Positions 25,934 to 36,993 of a stretch of 64,000 nucleotides of DNA are shown here, one piece after another; position 1 is the first letter of the stretch, and the number at the start of each line of letters is the position of its first letter. The notes beneath the pieces were generated by a model. It searched no databases. It was not told the DNA's origin and saw only the letters and a list, made by a program, of their open reading frames with translations. A program made the position numbers and the translations under genes. The stretch comes from Corynespora cassiicola (Eukaryota; Ascomycota; Dothideomycetes; Pleosporales; Corynesporascaceae), in NCBI GenBank assembly GCA_022059125.1, contig JAEUWY010000020.1:2693513-2757512 (forward strand), given 5' to 3'.

Positions 25934-27096
25934 ATGAGTGGTAGCGACACTTCCGACCTCGGCGCCGTCATCATTATAGGAGGCTGCGGCCTCCTCGGCC
26001 GCCACATCGTCCAATTTCTCCTCGAAAACAACACGCCAGCTCAAGACATCACCGTCTTCGACATATCGACAAAGAACAATCGCTTCCCCAACGTGACATA
26101 TATTACGGGCGACCTAGGGTCCAAAGAAGCCGTGGCCTCGGCCTTCGACAAGGCCAAGCCAGACGTCATCATCAACGTGGCGTCGCCCGATGCCATGACG
26201 CTCGGTTCGAAAATCTTCTGGCGGTGTAATGTCACGGGCGTGCAGAACATCGTCGAGTGTGCGCAGGAACGCGGCATCCGGGTCCTGGTTCACTCATCTA
26301 GCTCGGAGGTCGTGCAGAACGGGTACTATGACATTGATCATGCTACCGAAGACTGGCCTGTGCTGGAAAACCCCGTCAATGGCAGTGTTTATGCGAAGAC
26401 AAAGGCGCTGGGTGAAGGTATTGTACTCAAGGCCAATCGACAGCGAGGGCTGCTCACTACGGCGATACGCGGGACTACGCTGTTTGGCGAGGGGGATGTG
26501 GTCATCACCAGACACTTCATGGAGCTCGGGAGGACAGGGAAAGTCAGATTTCAGATTGGAGAGGGAAAGAATATGTATGACTTCATCTATGCTGGAAATT
26601 GCGCCGAAGGCCATATCCAGGCTGCTCAGGTACCTACTATACCCTTGCGAGTTCTGGTGGGGCAACGTCGACTCACTTTCTGCAGGCGCTACTAAAAGTC
26701 GCTCACTCAAATGATCCGATTCCCGAGAGCAGGCGCGTGGATGGTGAAGCATTCAATATGAGCAATGGAGATCCATGGCCGTTCTGGGAGGTCGCTCGTT
26801 TCGTCTCTACGGCTGCTGGGTACCCGGTTCAGGAGAAGGACGTTTGGAAGGTACCGCTAGGACTTGTGCTCTTTTTTATGGCGGCTTGGGAGTGGATCTA
26901 CTGGTTTGCAACTTTGGGAGGTGCGCCGCCGGTCACAAGGAGGATGGTGAAGTACACGACGCAGATGCGTGTTTTTGATATCAAAAAAGCGAGGGAGAGA
27001 ATAGGTTTCAATCCGAGAGTCAGTATGGAGGATGGGTTGAGGCGCGGTGTTGCGTGGCATTTGGAGCGTGCTAAGAAGGAAGGTAAAGTAGCTTAA
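25934..27096 (+). CDS. NAD(P)-dependent 3-beta-HSD/epimerase, Erg26-like
   Basis: Sterol-4-alpha-carboxylate 3-dehydrogenase-like extended SDR. Two exons, 25934-26629 and 26686-27096, 368 aa. The Rossmann motif GGCGLLGRH is near residue 17, followed by DISTKNN in the NAD-selective position (Asp at the end of strand 2). Catalytic YAKTK lies near residue 155 and SSSEVV gives the Ser. The second exon carries the family stretch NMSNGDPWPFWEVARF, and a hydrophobic segment around LGLVLFFMAAWEWIYWF could sit in the membrane. The start ATG is preceded by a purine at -3. The gene ends only a few bases before the second RIP block. It is closer to canonical Erg26 than its neighbour at 21923. Confidence 0.9.
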
Positions 27097-27454
27097 ACTG
27101 TATCTAGATACACACGCTCGAAACTAGCGTATAGTTTGTTTTGTATAATTAGATTTTTAAAAATAATCTCTAACTTTTCTAAAATTAATTAAATTTTAAA
27201 AAAAGCTATAAAGGTTTTTTTTTTTAGTTTTATTAAGCTAAAATTATTTAATAGTAGTAAATTTAGTAAAAACTAATTAATTTTTTAATTTTAAAAATAA
27301 ATACTAATAAAATTATATAAATAAAATAAAATATATTATATAATATAAATTTCCGTATTAGTAATAGAGTATAATAAGTTAATAGTTAATTCTAAAAAAT
27401 AGATTTATTAATAAAGTAAATATAACTAGAAAGTAAAATTATATAAATTATATA
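27097..27454. repeat. RIP'd AT-rich DNA left of the nested transposons
   Basis: Composition drops sharply within about 50 bases of the dehydrogenase stop codon. No gene or recognisable element core. Together with 31893-32537 it is the host sequence into which the Tc1/mariner element at 27455 inserted. Confidence 0.6.
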
Positions 27455-30400
27455 CAAAGGGGTGACATTAAAAAAAAACTAAAAAAAAAGTTATACTTTT
27501 TAAACTAGTATAACTCTGTAACTAGACTAGCTATTAAAATAAAAAAAAATTAATTTTAAAGAGATTTAGAGGTTCTTTCTCTGTATTAAAAATAATATAT
27601 AGCTTATAAAATATTTATTACTTAAGAATTTAAAGTAAAAGTATAATAAAAAAAAGTATAAATTTAAAAGATAATTTATTTTTTATTTAAAAAATTATTA
27701 TAACTTTTTATTTTACGCTAACTTAATTAGATTTAGTTTTTATTACGTAAGCAAAAAACTAAAGCTAGAAATTTAATTTAATAATAAAAAAATTTAATTT
27801 AAAAAATAAAGTTTTGCTTATATAAGCACTAATTATATAATAATAAACTAATTAAATTAGTATAGAGTTACTAATTATCAGCCGGGCTATATTATTAAGC
27901 GAGTCGAATTTGTAAAATAATACTGTATTTATTAATACTAAAATAAGTCTAGTTCCTATAGTAAATTACACGTTTTTAATACCTAATTATAACTCTATAT
28001 AATCTAATTTCTTAATATTATTAATTTAGGCTTTTATAAAATTTGTAAAAATAGTATTAAAAGCCTACTTTCTACTGTTTATAAGTTAATTTCTAATATT
28101 TTATTTAATATTATTTATTACTATAACTCTCTGTCTGTAAGCCTAAAATATATAATAAAAAAATTTATAAAAATAATATATTTTTATTAAATTTATTATA
28201 GTAATATTTTTGCGTGCAATGTTAAATTTAAAAATATAATTACTAGTTAGATAATATTAATAGCAGTTTTAATTATTCTTTACTCTTTTTTTCTTAATTT
28301 TATTTTTTAATATTTTTTAGGTATTTTTATACGTAAAAATATATTTTTTTAATAGTAATCGCCTGAAATCTTTTTTCGTACTTTTTTTATACTTATATAT
28401 TTTATATTAGTAAAGTATTATAGTGTTAATAACTAGCTAGGCCTGAGTTTCGTTAAATATATTTTTAATTTTTTTTACTTTTTTAATTAATATTAAATTT
28501 ACTATATTATCTAAAAGCTTTATAAAAATTACTATTAACTTTTTTTAATACTTACTGTTTACTAGACTTTTTTTAGAAAAATACAGCAATATTATAGTAG
28601 TATTATATTAAAATATTAAAAATAGGTAGTTTTTTTTATTTAAGTAGCAGATATCCGCTTTATTAATATTTTTTTTTTAATATTAATATAATTTTTATAA
28701 ACGTTGTTAGATTGCGATAAAATTAATTTAGCTAAAAATTTAAACTTATTTTAGTAATTTAATAAAGTAATATTAATTTTTTTTAAAAAATAGTTAATAC
28801 AGATAAATTACAGTCTAGAGTGCCTTTAGATACTAATAATATTTATTTTTATAAATATTTTTTTTTATATTTTACTATATAACGCTAAAAATTTTTTTTA
28901 CTAATACTAAAAGTTTTAGAAAACTGTATAAAATTATATAAAAGCTTTAAATACTCTATTTACAAAAAAAAAAAAAGTTCTATATTAAAAAGTTAAAAAA
29001 TATAGATAGTATAAAGAGAAAAGGTAATAATTGCAATATTATGTTTTAAAATATATAAAATATAATAATTATTAATAATAAAAAGTCGCTATTACAGAAA
29101 ATTATTAAAAATAATTTTAGCTTTAGATAATTTAATCTACTAAAATTTAAATTTATTATTAGTTTAACTGTAAAATAATATTACGTAGTTATATTTAGTA
29201 TGTATATTTAAACTATCTAACACTATCTACTTTTTATTATAATATAACGCTTTAATAATAATTAGAAATTTAAAAATTAATCTAAAAACAGAAACGTACT
29301 TAATAATTAATATTAGTTTTTTATTTTTTAGTTATATATAATACGTATTACGTTTTATAATATATTATTTAAAATTAAATATAATTTAGAACAGCTAGGC
29401 CTGCCCTAGTATTACTTTTTTTTTATTTATATTATATTTATACGCTGTCTGTATACTATATTTTTTTTTTATATTATTTAAAAAAATTAAAAATAATTTT
29501 AGAGTTAATTTATTGTAATTATACGCTTTTAATTAATTAAGTAAAAAAAAAAAGTAATAAAAGTTTATGCCTCTGTATAAATTAGATTATTTAGTATATT
29601 TTTAACTGCCCGCCGTATAACTTCTCTACTATTTATTTTATTTAATATAAAGTTTATAAAAAATTTTAGAATTAGACTTCTGTAAAAATTTATGAAAAAA
29701 CTTTTTTCTATATAAATATAAAAGCTTATTATTTAGCTGCTTTTTTCTATATTAATTTTTTTCTAGCTGCTTTTACTACTATAGTATTTTTAAGCACTCT
29801 ATATACGCGTGCCGCTAATAAAAAAAAATACTTTATTAATATTTAGATATTACTTATTTAATAGTATTTTTTTTATTACTAAGCTTAATATATTTAGGTA
29901 TAAGTGGTGGTCGCGATAATTAAGTTTTAAATATTTTAAAAGTAAATATTAAAAATATACAGTATCGCTAGAACTTTTTATAATATTATAAAATAAAATT
30001 TAAATAAACAGATAATATAATAAAGGGCTTTTTTATATAGCAAATTATAATAATTTATATTATTATAACATTTAATTACGTAGTTATTATATAATTAATT
30101 AGTGTTAAATGCTAATAATTTTTAACGTTTATAGCTCGCTTAATAATATAGCCCGGCTGATAATTAGTAACTCTATAAATAAATATTTTAGAAAAAAAAT
30201 TTTAAAATTCTATTTTCTCTAAATAAAAATAAGATGGAATTTTAATTTTCAGACTATAAAGAAAAAGTTATTTTTTTTATTAAAAGCTAATACACCTATT
30301 ATAACTATTTTTAATATATTGAATAAAAATAAAATAAGTATTAAAAATACTATATAAAGAATAAATAAAAAAAATAAATTATTTAATAGCTTAAAAAAAG

Positions 30401-31890
30401 AAAGAAATTAAAATAAAATTAAGCTATTTAAAAAAGATAAAAAAATTATTAATAGAGATTTAATTAAAAGCCCTAAAAAACAAATAAAAGAATATTACTA
30501 GAAAATAATATAAAAATATTTTAAAGAAGTTTACAAAGATATTTAAAAAAAGAAAATTATAGTATAAATATTAGTACTAAAAAGCTGTATTTAAATAATA
30601 AAAAAAAGCTAAAATAAAATTAAAATACGCAAAAAAATAATTAAAAAATTTATAGAATATAAATTTAAATAAAATTATATTTTCTAATAAGTTAGTAATA
30701 GAAAAAAGCCTAGATTCTAAGCAGGAATATATAAAAAAGAAAAAAAATAAGAGAGTAGGAGCTGAATTAGCTTTTATAAAATTAAATTATAAGTAAAAAA
30801 AAAATTTAGAAAATTTAAAATAAATTAAAAATTAATAATACTTTTTTAATTTAATTACTTTTTTAGAAAAATTAGTACTAATTAAATTATAGCTGAAGAT
30901 ATTGTTATATTAGTATAGAAAGCTATTTAGATAGAAGAAAAATTAAAATTAGTGTTTATTAAAACACTTAATTTTAAAAATAACTTTAATAATACAGATT
31001 ATATATAAAAAGTATTAAACTTTATTATTAAAAAATAAATAAAACTCAGTTAGTTTATATACTGTTTTTTTATTTTTTTATTAAATTTATAATTTAATTA
31101 AATAAATTTAATTAAATATTAAATTATAAAGTTATTATAAATACTAATTAGTTTATAGACTCGAAATTTTTATAAAATAATTTAAAAATTTATACAGCTA
31201 AACCAGTTTTAAAATAGTTTAAAAAAAATAAATTATTTAAATATCTAGCTTGTAGTTTAGATTTAGCACCTATAAAAAATATCTAAGCTATATTAACAAA
31301 TAATTTTAAAAAATTAAATTCTAATTTATTAGGTAAAAATAATAATAAAAAAGATAATACTTTATTTATAAACGCTATAAATAAAGAATAGAATTTATTT
31401 CTACAAAAAATAATAAATAATTTTATATTATTTTTACTTAGGTGTTAGGAAGCAGTTATTAAAGCTAACGAAAATTATACAAAATATTAATAATTTGATC
31501 AACTATTAATTTATTTATATGGTTTGATTTTTTAAATTTTTTTTCTATTAATATTTTTTTTTAAATAAGAAAGTTATATTAAAATTTTTTATATATATAT
31601 ATATATATTTAGTATATAGGTTTATAATAATTAAATAAAAAAATCAAATTGTACGCTAAATAAAAAATAAATCAGCACTTAATTTTGGATTTTTTTTTTA
31701 CCTCTACTTTAAGCTTATTTATAATCTTATAACTCTAATATAAACTCTAATTTTTTTTTTTAAACTTAAAGTTGCAAGAAATCTCTATTAAATTAATTTG
31801 TTTTATTTTTATAGCTAGTCTAGTTAGAAAGTTATAGTAGTTTAAAAACTACTATTTTTTTGATTAAACTATTTTAATATCACCCCTCTG
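27455..31890 (+). mobile_element. RIP-inactivated Tc1/mariner-type transposon (copy 2, interrupted)
   Basis: Same family as 3029-5119: TIR start caaaggggtgacatta, TIR end ...tatcacccctctg, TA on both sides (27453-27454, 31891-31892). After removing the element nested at 27865-30173 and one TA, about 2125 bp remain, close to copy 1 (2091 bp). The decayed transposase end (cctataaaaaatatctaagct, near 31270) parallels the DLAPIxNI region of copy 1, again with Trp turned into a stop. Many RIP stops; not functional. Confidence 0.85.
27865..30173. mobile_element. Second TIR DNA transposon nested in copy 2, RIP'd
   Basis: Starts gagttactaattatcagcc and ends with its exact inverse, ...ggctgataattagtaactc; the inverted match continues through cgggctatattattaagcgag. 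It is flanked by TA (27863-27864 and 30174-30175). The uninterrupted site is visible in copy 1 (near 3425-3440), which proves the insertion boundaries to the base. Length 2309 bp. TA duplication and size fit Tc1/mariner/pogo elements such as the Fot1 group, but the interior is too RIP'd to recognise a transposase. Confidence 0.82.
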
Positions 31891-31892
31891 TA

Positions 31893-32537
31893 ATTAAACT
31901 TTTAAATAATTCTAAGCTTTTTATAAGCTAATTAATATATAATAATATTAGAAATTAAATATTTTTTAATATTAAATATTAAAATTAAGTATTAAAGTTA
32001 AGAATATATTATAATAAATTATATTTACTTATATAAAACGCTAAATTTAACTTTTTTTTTAAAAAAAAAACTACTAAAATAGTATTATAGTAGAGAATGT
32101 ATTATATTAATAGTTTTTTAAAAAGTTTTAAATTAAATATATAGCGAATAGATTTAAAAAATAAATTCTTTTTATATATTATAAATAAACTAAATAAATT
32201 ATACTAAGAAAGCACTATATACTATAATAATAGTTTTTATATACTTTTATATATCTGTTTAGTTTCTAAAAAAATATTATAATTTATTATAGCTGTTTTA
32301 AAGTTATTATATTAACCAAACTAATACTACTTTATATAAATTTTAAAACTTAATAGCGTTTTTATTAATAAGCTTATAAATAATATTTTTAATTTTATAA
32401 AAAGCTATATACTATAGCTTTATAACTATTAAATTTTAATTTTAATAGCTATTATAATAAAAAATTATTAAGCCTTAAAGTTTTATTTAAATGCTTAATA
32501 TTAAGTAGTCGACTATCTTATCCGGCCGACTCGCTTA
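31893..32537. repeat. RIP'd AT-rich DNA, Gypsy insertion site
   Basis: AT-rich sequence without ORFs between the Tc1/mariner copy and the intact Gypsy element. The last five bases, gctta (32533-32537), are the target duplication repeated at 39349-39353. A short unmutated patch tccggccgactc precedes it. Confidence 0.7.
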
Positions 32538-32907
32538 TGTTAAGGCTGTGCTACAGGCTATGAGCGAGGCTAGGGAGCAAGTAGCTGCTTGGGTTGATTC
32601 TCGGGGATAAGTACTGGTAGGGTCACGTGAGTGAAACGATGTGCGATATGCTGTACGGGTCTCCGTGTTGGCAGATAGAGCACGATAGGTTGATAGTCAA
32701 TTCCAAACGATAGATTTGCTAACAAGGTGAACACAATTGTAGAGTACAATTGTGTGGACTATATACATGTGCCTGAGGCTTCTGCTCAGTACTGCTCAGT
32801 TGCTCAGTACTGCTGAGCGGACTGATCAACTGAGCACGTCACGTGACCAGCCATGGCGGTGCGACCCTGTCGGCCCCGTCATTGGCCCACGTTTGTGGCT
32901 CATAACA
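32538..32907 (-). repeat. 3' LTR of the intact Gypsy element
   Basis: 370 bp, TGTTAAGG...CATAACA on the plus strand, the same as 38979-39348. Preceded by the duplicated gctta. In element sense this is the downstream LTR. Confidence 0.95.
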
Positions 32908-32922
32908 CTATCCCCCCTCTAG
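32908..32922 (-). promoter_or_regulatory. Polypurine tract of the Gypsy element
   Basis: Reads AGAGGGGGGATAG on the element strand directly against the downstream LTR, the position and composition required to prime plus-strand DNA synthesis. Confidence 0.75.
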
Positions 32923-32948
32923 CCTAGCTCGGTCCTCTGAGCTAACAT

Positions 32949-33560
32949 ATGACGCGCGGGTTTCCCTCGTTGCTGCCCACTTTCGCAACGATGCCTAAAA
33001 CACCAACAGTCTCCAGTACCGTCCGCCGTCATCGCCTAGCTGATTTTGTCGAGGCCGTAGGAGAAGTCATGGTTCAAAAGTGTTCGACTTGCGTAAAGCA
33101 TAAACGAGTGTGTAAGGTGCATGTTCGTTCCGGAAAGTGCAGTGAGTGTCTGCATCGCGGGCAGCGGTGCAACATTCGCGTTACTCAGTCCGAGTTCCAG
33201 CGTCTTGCTAAGGAGAAAGAGAAATTGCGACAACAGATAAAGGAGTCGCGCGAAGCGCAGGATGCGGCTGTGAAAGCGCATGAAAAGGCCTTGGAGGACT
33301 TGCAGGTGGCGAGAGCCAAAGAAGAGCGGCTTCGTCAACAGATGGACTTGCTCGATCGTCGTGCGGAGGAGGCCATATCGGTGGAGGAACGAGACCTGGA
33401 GGAGCAAGAGCAGCGGGAACGCGAGGCGTTGTCCGAAGTTCTTACTTTCGACGGTCCTTCCGAGGGTCTTGCTCTTAACCTTTCTCCGAGCACTTGGAGC
33501 GCTATCGAGGGTTTTCCCGACAACTTCTGGGAAGTACCCGTGTCGTCCGCTGGTCCCTAA
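32949..33560 (+). CDS. Retrotransposon-borne antisense Zn2Cys6 coiled-coil protein
   Basis: 203-aa ORF lying inside the Gypsy element but on the strand opposite to gag-pol, starting 42 bases from the LTR; a second Met is at residue 15. Six cysteines fit the fungal binuclear zinc cluster exactly: C-x2-C-x6-C-x8-C-x2-C-x6-C from [11 protein letters not shown] to CLHRGQRC (about residues 44-76), with basic residues between. Residues about 85-160 are a Lys/Glu/Arg/Gln-rich predicted coiled coil ([14 protein letters not shown] onwards). The acidic C-terminal tail has hydrophobic spacing. It overlaps the pol end tail-to-tail by 59 bp. By analogy with Gal4-type regulators it could bind DNA as a dimer, but the spacing lacks the usual Pro loop. 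No characterised homologue comes to mind. Confidence 0.75.
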   Translation: MTRGFPSLLPTFATMPKTPTVSSTVRRHRLADFVEAVGEVMVQKCSTCVKHKRVCKVHVRSGKCSECLHRGQRCNIRVTQSEFQRLAKEKEKLRQQIKESREAQDAAVKAHEKALEDLQVARAKEERLRQQMDLLDRRAEEAISVEERDLEEQEQREREALSEVLTFDGPSEGLALNLSPSTWSAIEGFPDNFWEVPVSSAGP

Positions 33561-36500
33561 GTGTTTGGTCGTGTACGATGTGTCGCCTTTCTTCGGGTAT
33601 GTTTTCTTTGATTACCCCTGTGTAGTAGTGGAGGTGATTTCGTCTTCGGCTTTCCTTGAGTAGTCGCTGACAGTTCTTCAGGTTTCGTTCTGGTTCCCAA
33701 GTGTTTTCCGAATCTGGGTATCCTTTCCATTTGACCAACCATTCCTGTGCGAAGTGGTTGTCGCGGAATTCGTCTCGTCCTATCTCGCGGTAGCCTACTA
33801 GCGCTTCTACTTCGAATTCGACTTCTTCTTCCGTCTCGTAATGGAAGTGTTCTTGGACTGGTGTTTCGGCGTCGGCAGGTTCCAATAGTGACACATGGAA
33901 CACTGGGTGTATTCTAGCATTGGCAGGGAGTTGGAGTTTATAGTTGACTGGTCCCTTTCGTTCTAGAATCAAAAATGGTCCGACCTTGACGTGATCCAAT
34001 TTCTTGCTTGGTCGTGTCGTTCGAAGATTTTTCGTGAGAAGATACACTTTATCCCCCCTCTTTAGCTGAGGTGCCATTTTTCGTTTCTGGTTGACATAAG
34101 AAATGGTCTTGCGTTGTGCTGTCTCGATATTCTTTCGTAATTGTTCGTGAAGTTCTCGTAATTCTCCCGATTTGTCCATTGCTTGACTTGCAACTGGCTT
34201 GATTCGTTCTTCCTTAATCCTTGGTAATAGGAGATTTGGGTGTGTCCCGTGTAATGCATAATAAGGAGATTGCTTCGTCGTTACTGATTCTCTGTTGTTG
34301 AATGCGAGTTGTGCCATGGGTAGTAGTGATACCCAATTATTTTGTTTTTGGTTGCTATACATCCGTAGGTATGTTTTCATGGTCTGGTTTGTTCTTTCTG
34401 TTTGACCGTCTGTCTGTGGATGGTATGCCGTTGATAATTTTCTTTTAATTCCGATGGCTGACATCAGTGTCGTCCAGTAGTTTGATGTGAAGAGTTTGTC
34501 TCTGTCGCTGATGATTGATTGAGGCAATCCGTGATACCTAACTACGCGATCCAGAATAACCTGTGCTAGTTCCGGCGCAGTGTAGTTGTCTCTAAATGGA
34601 ATCATTTCTGCGTATTTCGTGAATCTGTCCACAACCACTAGGATGGCATTGTAGGGTACTCTGGAAACCGGGTCGTGAGACGTTGGTAATCCGGTGACAA
34701 AGTCCATAGCAATGTCTGTCCATGGTTTGTCTGGTATTTCTACAGCTTGTAGTTCTCCATATTGAGCGTGTGTACTGTGCTTGTTCTTTTGACATGTTGT
34801 GCATTTCTTGATGAACTTCGCTACTTTGTCTTTCAATCCAGGGATGTCGTACGTTCGTTGTATCAGTTTGATCGTTTGTTCGACACCTGGGTGTCCGTGC
34901 AACGGATCTTCGTGATACTGCTGGATGATGGTTTGATGAAGTTCTTCTGGTACTTGTTGATGTACTGTCATGATAAGATTGATGCTGCGTGCTGGCCCTA
35001 AAGTGCCGTCTGGCGCTTGCTTGAGGATAGCAGCTTCGTTCGTTGACTTGGTTCCTGCGATGTCCGTCCTTCGACTCAGAGCATCTGCTCTTCCATTTTC
35101 TTTGCCTGGTGTGTAGACAATCTTGAATTTGTACTGTCCTAGTTCTTCACTCCATCTGGTATGTCGTCGGTCTAATGGTTTGGTTGTCGTGAATGTCATT
35201 AGATTCTTGTGGTCCGAGTATACCGTGAGTTCTGAACAGCTTTCTGCGTAGATTCTCCAATGCTTGAGAGAGTCTATGATGGCAAGTAATTCCTTGTCGT
35301 GAACATCGTAGTTTTCTTCAGCTCCGCTGAACTTTCTCGAATAGTAGGCAATCGGGTGCCATTTGCCTTCTTTTTCTTGACTGATGCATGCTCCCATTGC
35401 TAGGTCTGATGCGTCTGTTTCCATGCGTAAGGGTTTTCCACTGGTGAAAGATATGAGAACCGGTGGTGATATGCTTGCTTCTTTGAGTGTCTCAAAGGCT
35501 TGTTGTTGGTCTGTATCCCACTTAAATGGTACATCTTTTCTTGTTAATTTGGTGAGTGGTAGTGCCTTTTCTGAGTAGTGATCGATGAACTGCCTGTTGA
35601 AGTTGCAGAATCCTAAGAAGGATTGTATGTCCTTGACGTTCTTTGGCGTAGGCCAGTTCTTGACTACTTCAATTTTCTTTGGACTGATCTTGACTCCGTG
35701 TCTTCCCACAATGTGTCCTAAGAATTCAACTTCTTCTTTGTGGAATTCACATTTCTCTGGTTTGAGTCGTAGTCCTGCTTTTCCCAAACATTCCAGTACT
35801 GTTCGTACGTGCTGGACGTGTTCCTTGAGGTCCTTGGAAAAGACTAGGATGTCATCTAGGTATGCGATGACGAATATGTCTAGGTGTGCTCTCAACACGT
35901 TGTTGATGAGTGCCTGACATGTCGCAGGTGCGTTGGTAAGACCGAATGGCATTACAAGATATTCATAGTGCCCATACCGCGTCCGGAATGCCGTCTTCCA
36001 TTCTTCACCTTTCTTCATGCGTATCAAGTTGTACGCGCCTCGGAGATCTAAGGCTGTAAATATCTGTGCTCCAGATAGCCTATCTCTGAGCTCTTGAATG
36101 TTCGGTAGTGGATATCTGTTCTTGATCGTGATGTTGTTGAGTTTCCTAAAATCCACACATAACCGTAGGGATCCATCTTTCTTGGGAACAAAGATGATCG
36201 GGTATCCCGCCTCTGACGTTGATTCGCGTATGAATCCTTTCTTGAGGTTTTCATCGAGGTATGCTCGTAACGATACGAGTTCTTTTTCCGTTAGACTGTA
36301 GATGGGCTCGAAAGTCGGATGCTTTCCTTCCTGAAGGGCTATTTCGCAGTCCCAGGGCTGATGCTTAGGTAACGCTCTGTCGTCTACCTCTTCTCGAAAG
36401 AGTGGTTCCCATTTGCTGTACTCTTCGGGGATTACAGGAGTTGCGCGAGTTGTCTCCAAATCTCTCACTTCTTTGTCCGGTGGCTCCTTGTCGGATCTGG

Positions 36501-36993
36501 TGGAGTCGACCTTTCTTCTTGAAAGCGTCTTAGTCGATCCCTTGCTGCCTATGTTATTCAGCGTGATCTCATCTACCATCGAACGCTGCCGATGCGTAGG
36601 TCCCGATGCGATGGCGCACTCGCATCCTATGAACGAAAGCTTCTTTTTCGCCCAGTCGATATATGGGTTATGCTTTCTGAACCATGGAAGTCCTAAAATG
36701 ACGTCGTGGATGGCCGTGCCCATGATGTCGAAGGAGATCTCTTCCTGGTGTCCCTGGATGTCCATGATGGTCGTGGCTTCTTGATCCATCAATGCTTTTC
36801 CTGGCATCTTCCTTCCAGTTGCCGTGTGGAGGAAATAGGGTCGCTCGTGGGCATGCGTTCTTGCCTTACTACGCTTTACAGCCTGCTGTGAAAGGTAGTT
36901 GCGCTGAGCCCCTGTGTCTAATAATGCCTTCATCCAGTATCCATTAAGCTTGACAGGTAGCTTGACTAAGTTCTCTGAGTTGGTAGCGCACAA
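33502..36993 (-). CDS. pol: Gypsy Pol polyprotein with chromodomain
   Basis: 1163 residues from the first non-ATG codon of this frame (TTG at 36993); the frame is open further upstream to the slippery site at 37029. Domains in order: aspartic protease LLDTGAQ (about residue 24), reverse transcriptase with YLDD at about 378, RNase H with [11 protein letters not shown], integrase zinc finger HGHPGVEQ...CTTCQKNK (HHCC), integrase catalytic core with D in [15 protein letters not shown] and GQTERTNQ, and a chromodomain [17 protein letters not shown] near residue 1085. The chromodomain places it among chromoviruses, which target heterochromatin by binding methylated histone H3. That matches its insertion in RIP'd DNA. 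No ATG fits the start, so it is probably made as a Gag-Pol fusion by -1 frameshifting. Confidence 0.95.
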   Translation of the reverse strand: MCATNSENLVKLPVKLNGYWMKALLDTGAQRNYLSQQAVKRSKARTHAHERPYFLHTATGRKMPGKALMDQEATTIMDIQGHQEEISFDIMGTAIHDVILGLPWFRKHNPYIDWAKKKLSFIGCECAIASGPTHRQRSMVDEITLNNIGSKGSTKTLSRRKVDSTRSDKEPPDKEVRDLETTRATPVIPEEYSKWEPLFREEVDDRALPKHQPWDCEIALQEGKHPTFEPIYSLTEKELVSLRAYLDENLKKGFIRESTSEAGYPIIFVPKKDGSLRLCVDFRKLNNITIKNRYPLPNIQELRDRLSGAQIFTALDLRGAYNLIRMKKGEEWKTAFRTRYGHYEYLVMPFGLTNAPATCQALINNVLRAHLDIFVIAYLDDILVFSKDLKEHVQHVRTVLECLGKAGLRLKPEKCEFHKEEVEFLGHIVGRHGVKISPKKIEVVKNWPTPKNVKDIQSFLGFCNFNRQFIDHYSEKALPLTKLTRKDVPFKWDTDQQQAFETLKEASISPPVLISFTSGKPLRMETDASDLAMGACISQEKEGKWHPIAYYSRKFSGAEENYDVHDKELLAIIDSLKHWRIYAESCSELTVYSDHKNLMTFTTTKPLDRRHTRWSEELGQYKFKIVYTPGKENGRADALSRRTDIAGTKSTNEAAILKQAPDGTLGPARSINLIMTVHQQVPEELHQTIIQQYHEDPLHGHPGVEQTIKLIQRTYDIPGLKDKVAKFIKKCTTCQKNKHSTHAQYGELQAVEIPDKPWTDIAMDFVTGLPTSHDPVSRVPYNAILVVVDRFTKYAEMIPFRDNYTAPELAQVILDRVVRYHGLPQSIISDRDKLFTSNYWTTLMSAIGIKRKLSTAYHPQTDGQTERTNQTMKTYLRMYSNQKQNNWVSLLPMAQLAFNNRESVTTKQSPYYALHGTHPNLLLPRIKEERIKPVASQAMDKSGELRELHEQLRKNIETAQRKTISYVNQKRKMAPQLKRGDKVYLLTKNLRTTRPSKKLDHVKVGPFLILERKGPVNYKLQLPANARIHPVFHVSLLEPADAETPVQEHFHYETEEEVEFEVEALVGYREIGRDEFRDNHFAQEWLVKWKGYPDSENTWEPERNLKNCQRLLKESRRRNHLHYYTGVIKENIPEERRHIVHDQTLRDQRTTRVLPRSCRENPR

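Noticed and set aside
36993..36993. Independent pol start codon at this position
   Set aside because: The codon is TTG, not ATG, and the frame is already open upstream to the slippery site, so fusion expression is more likely.
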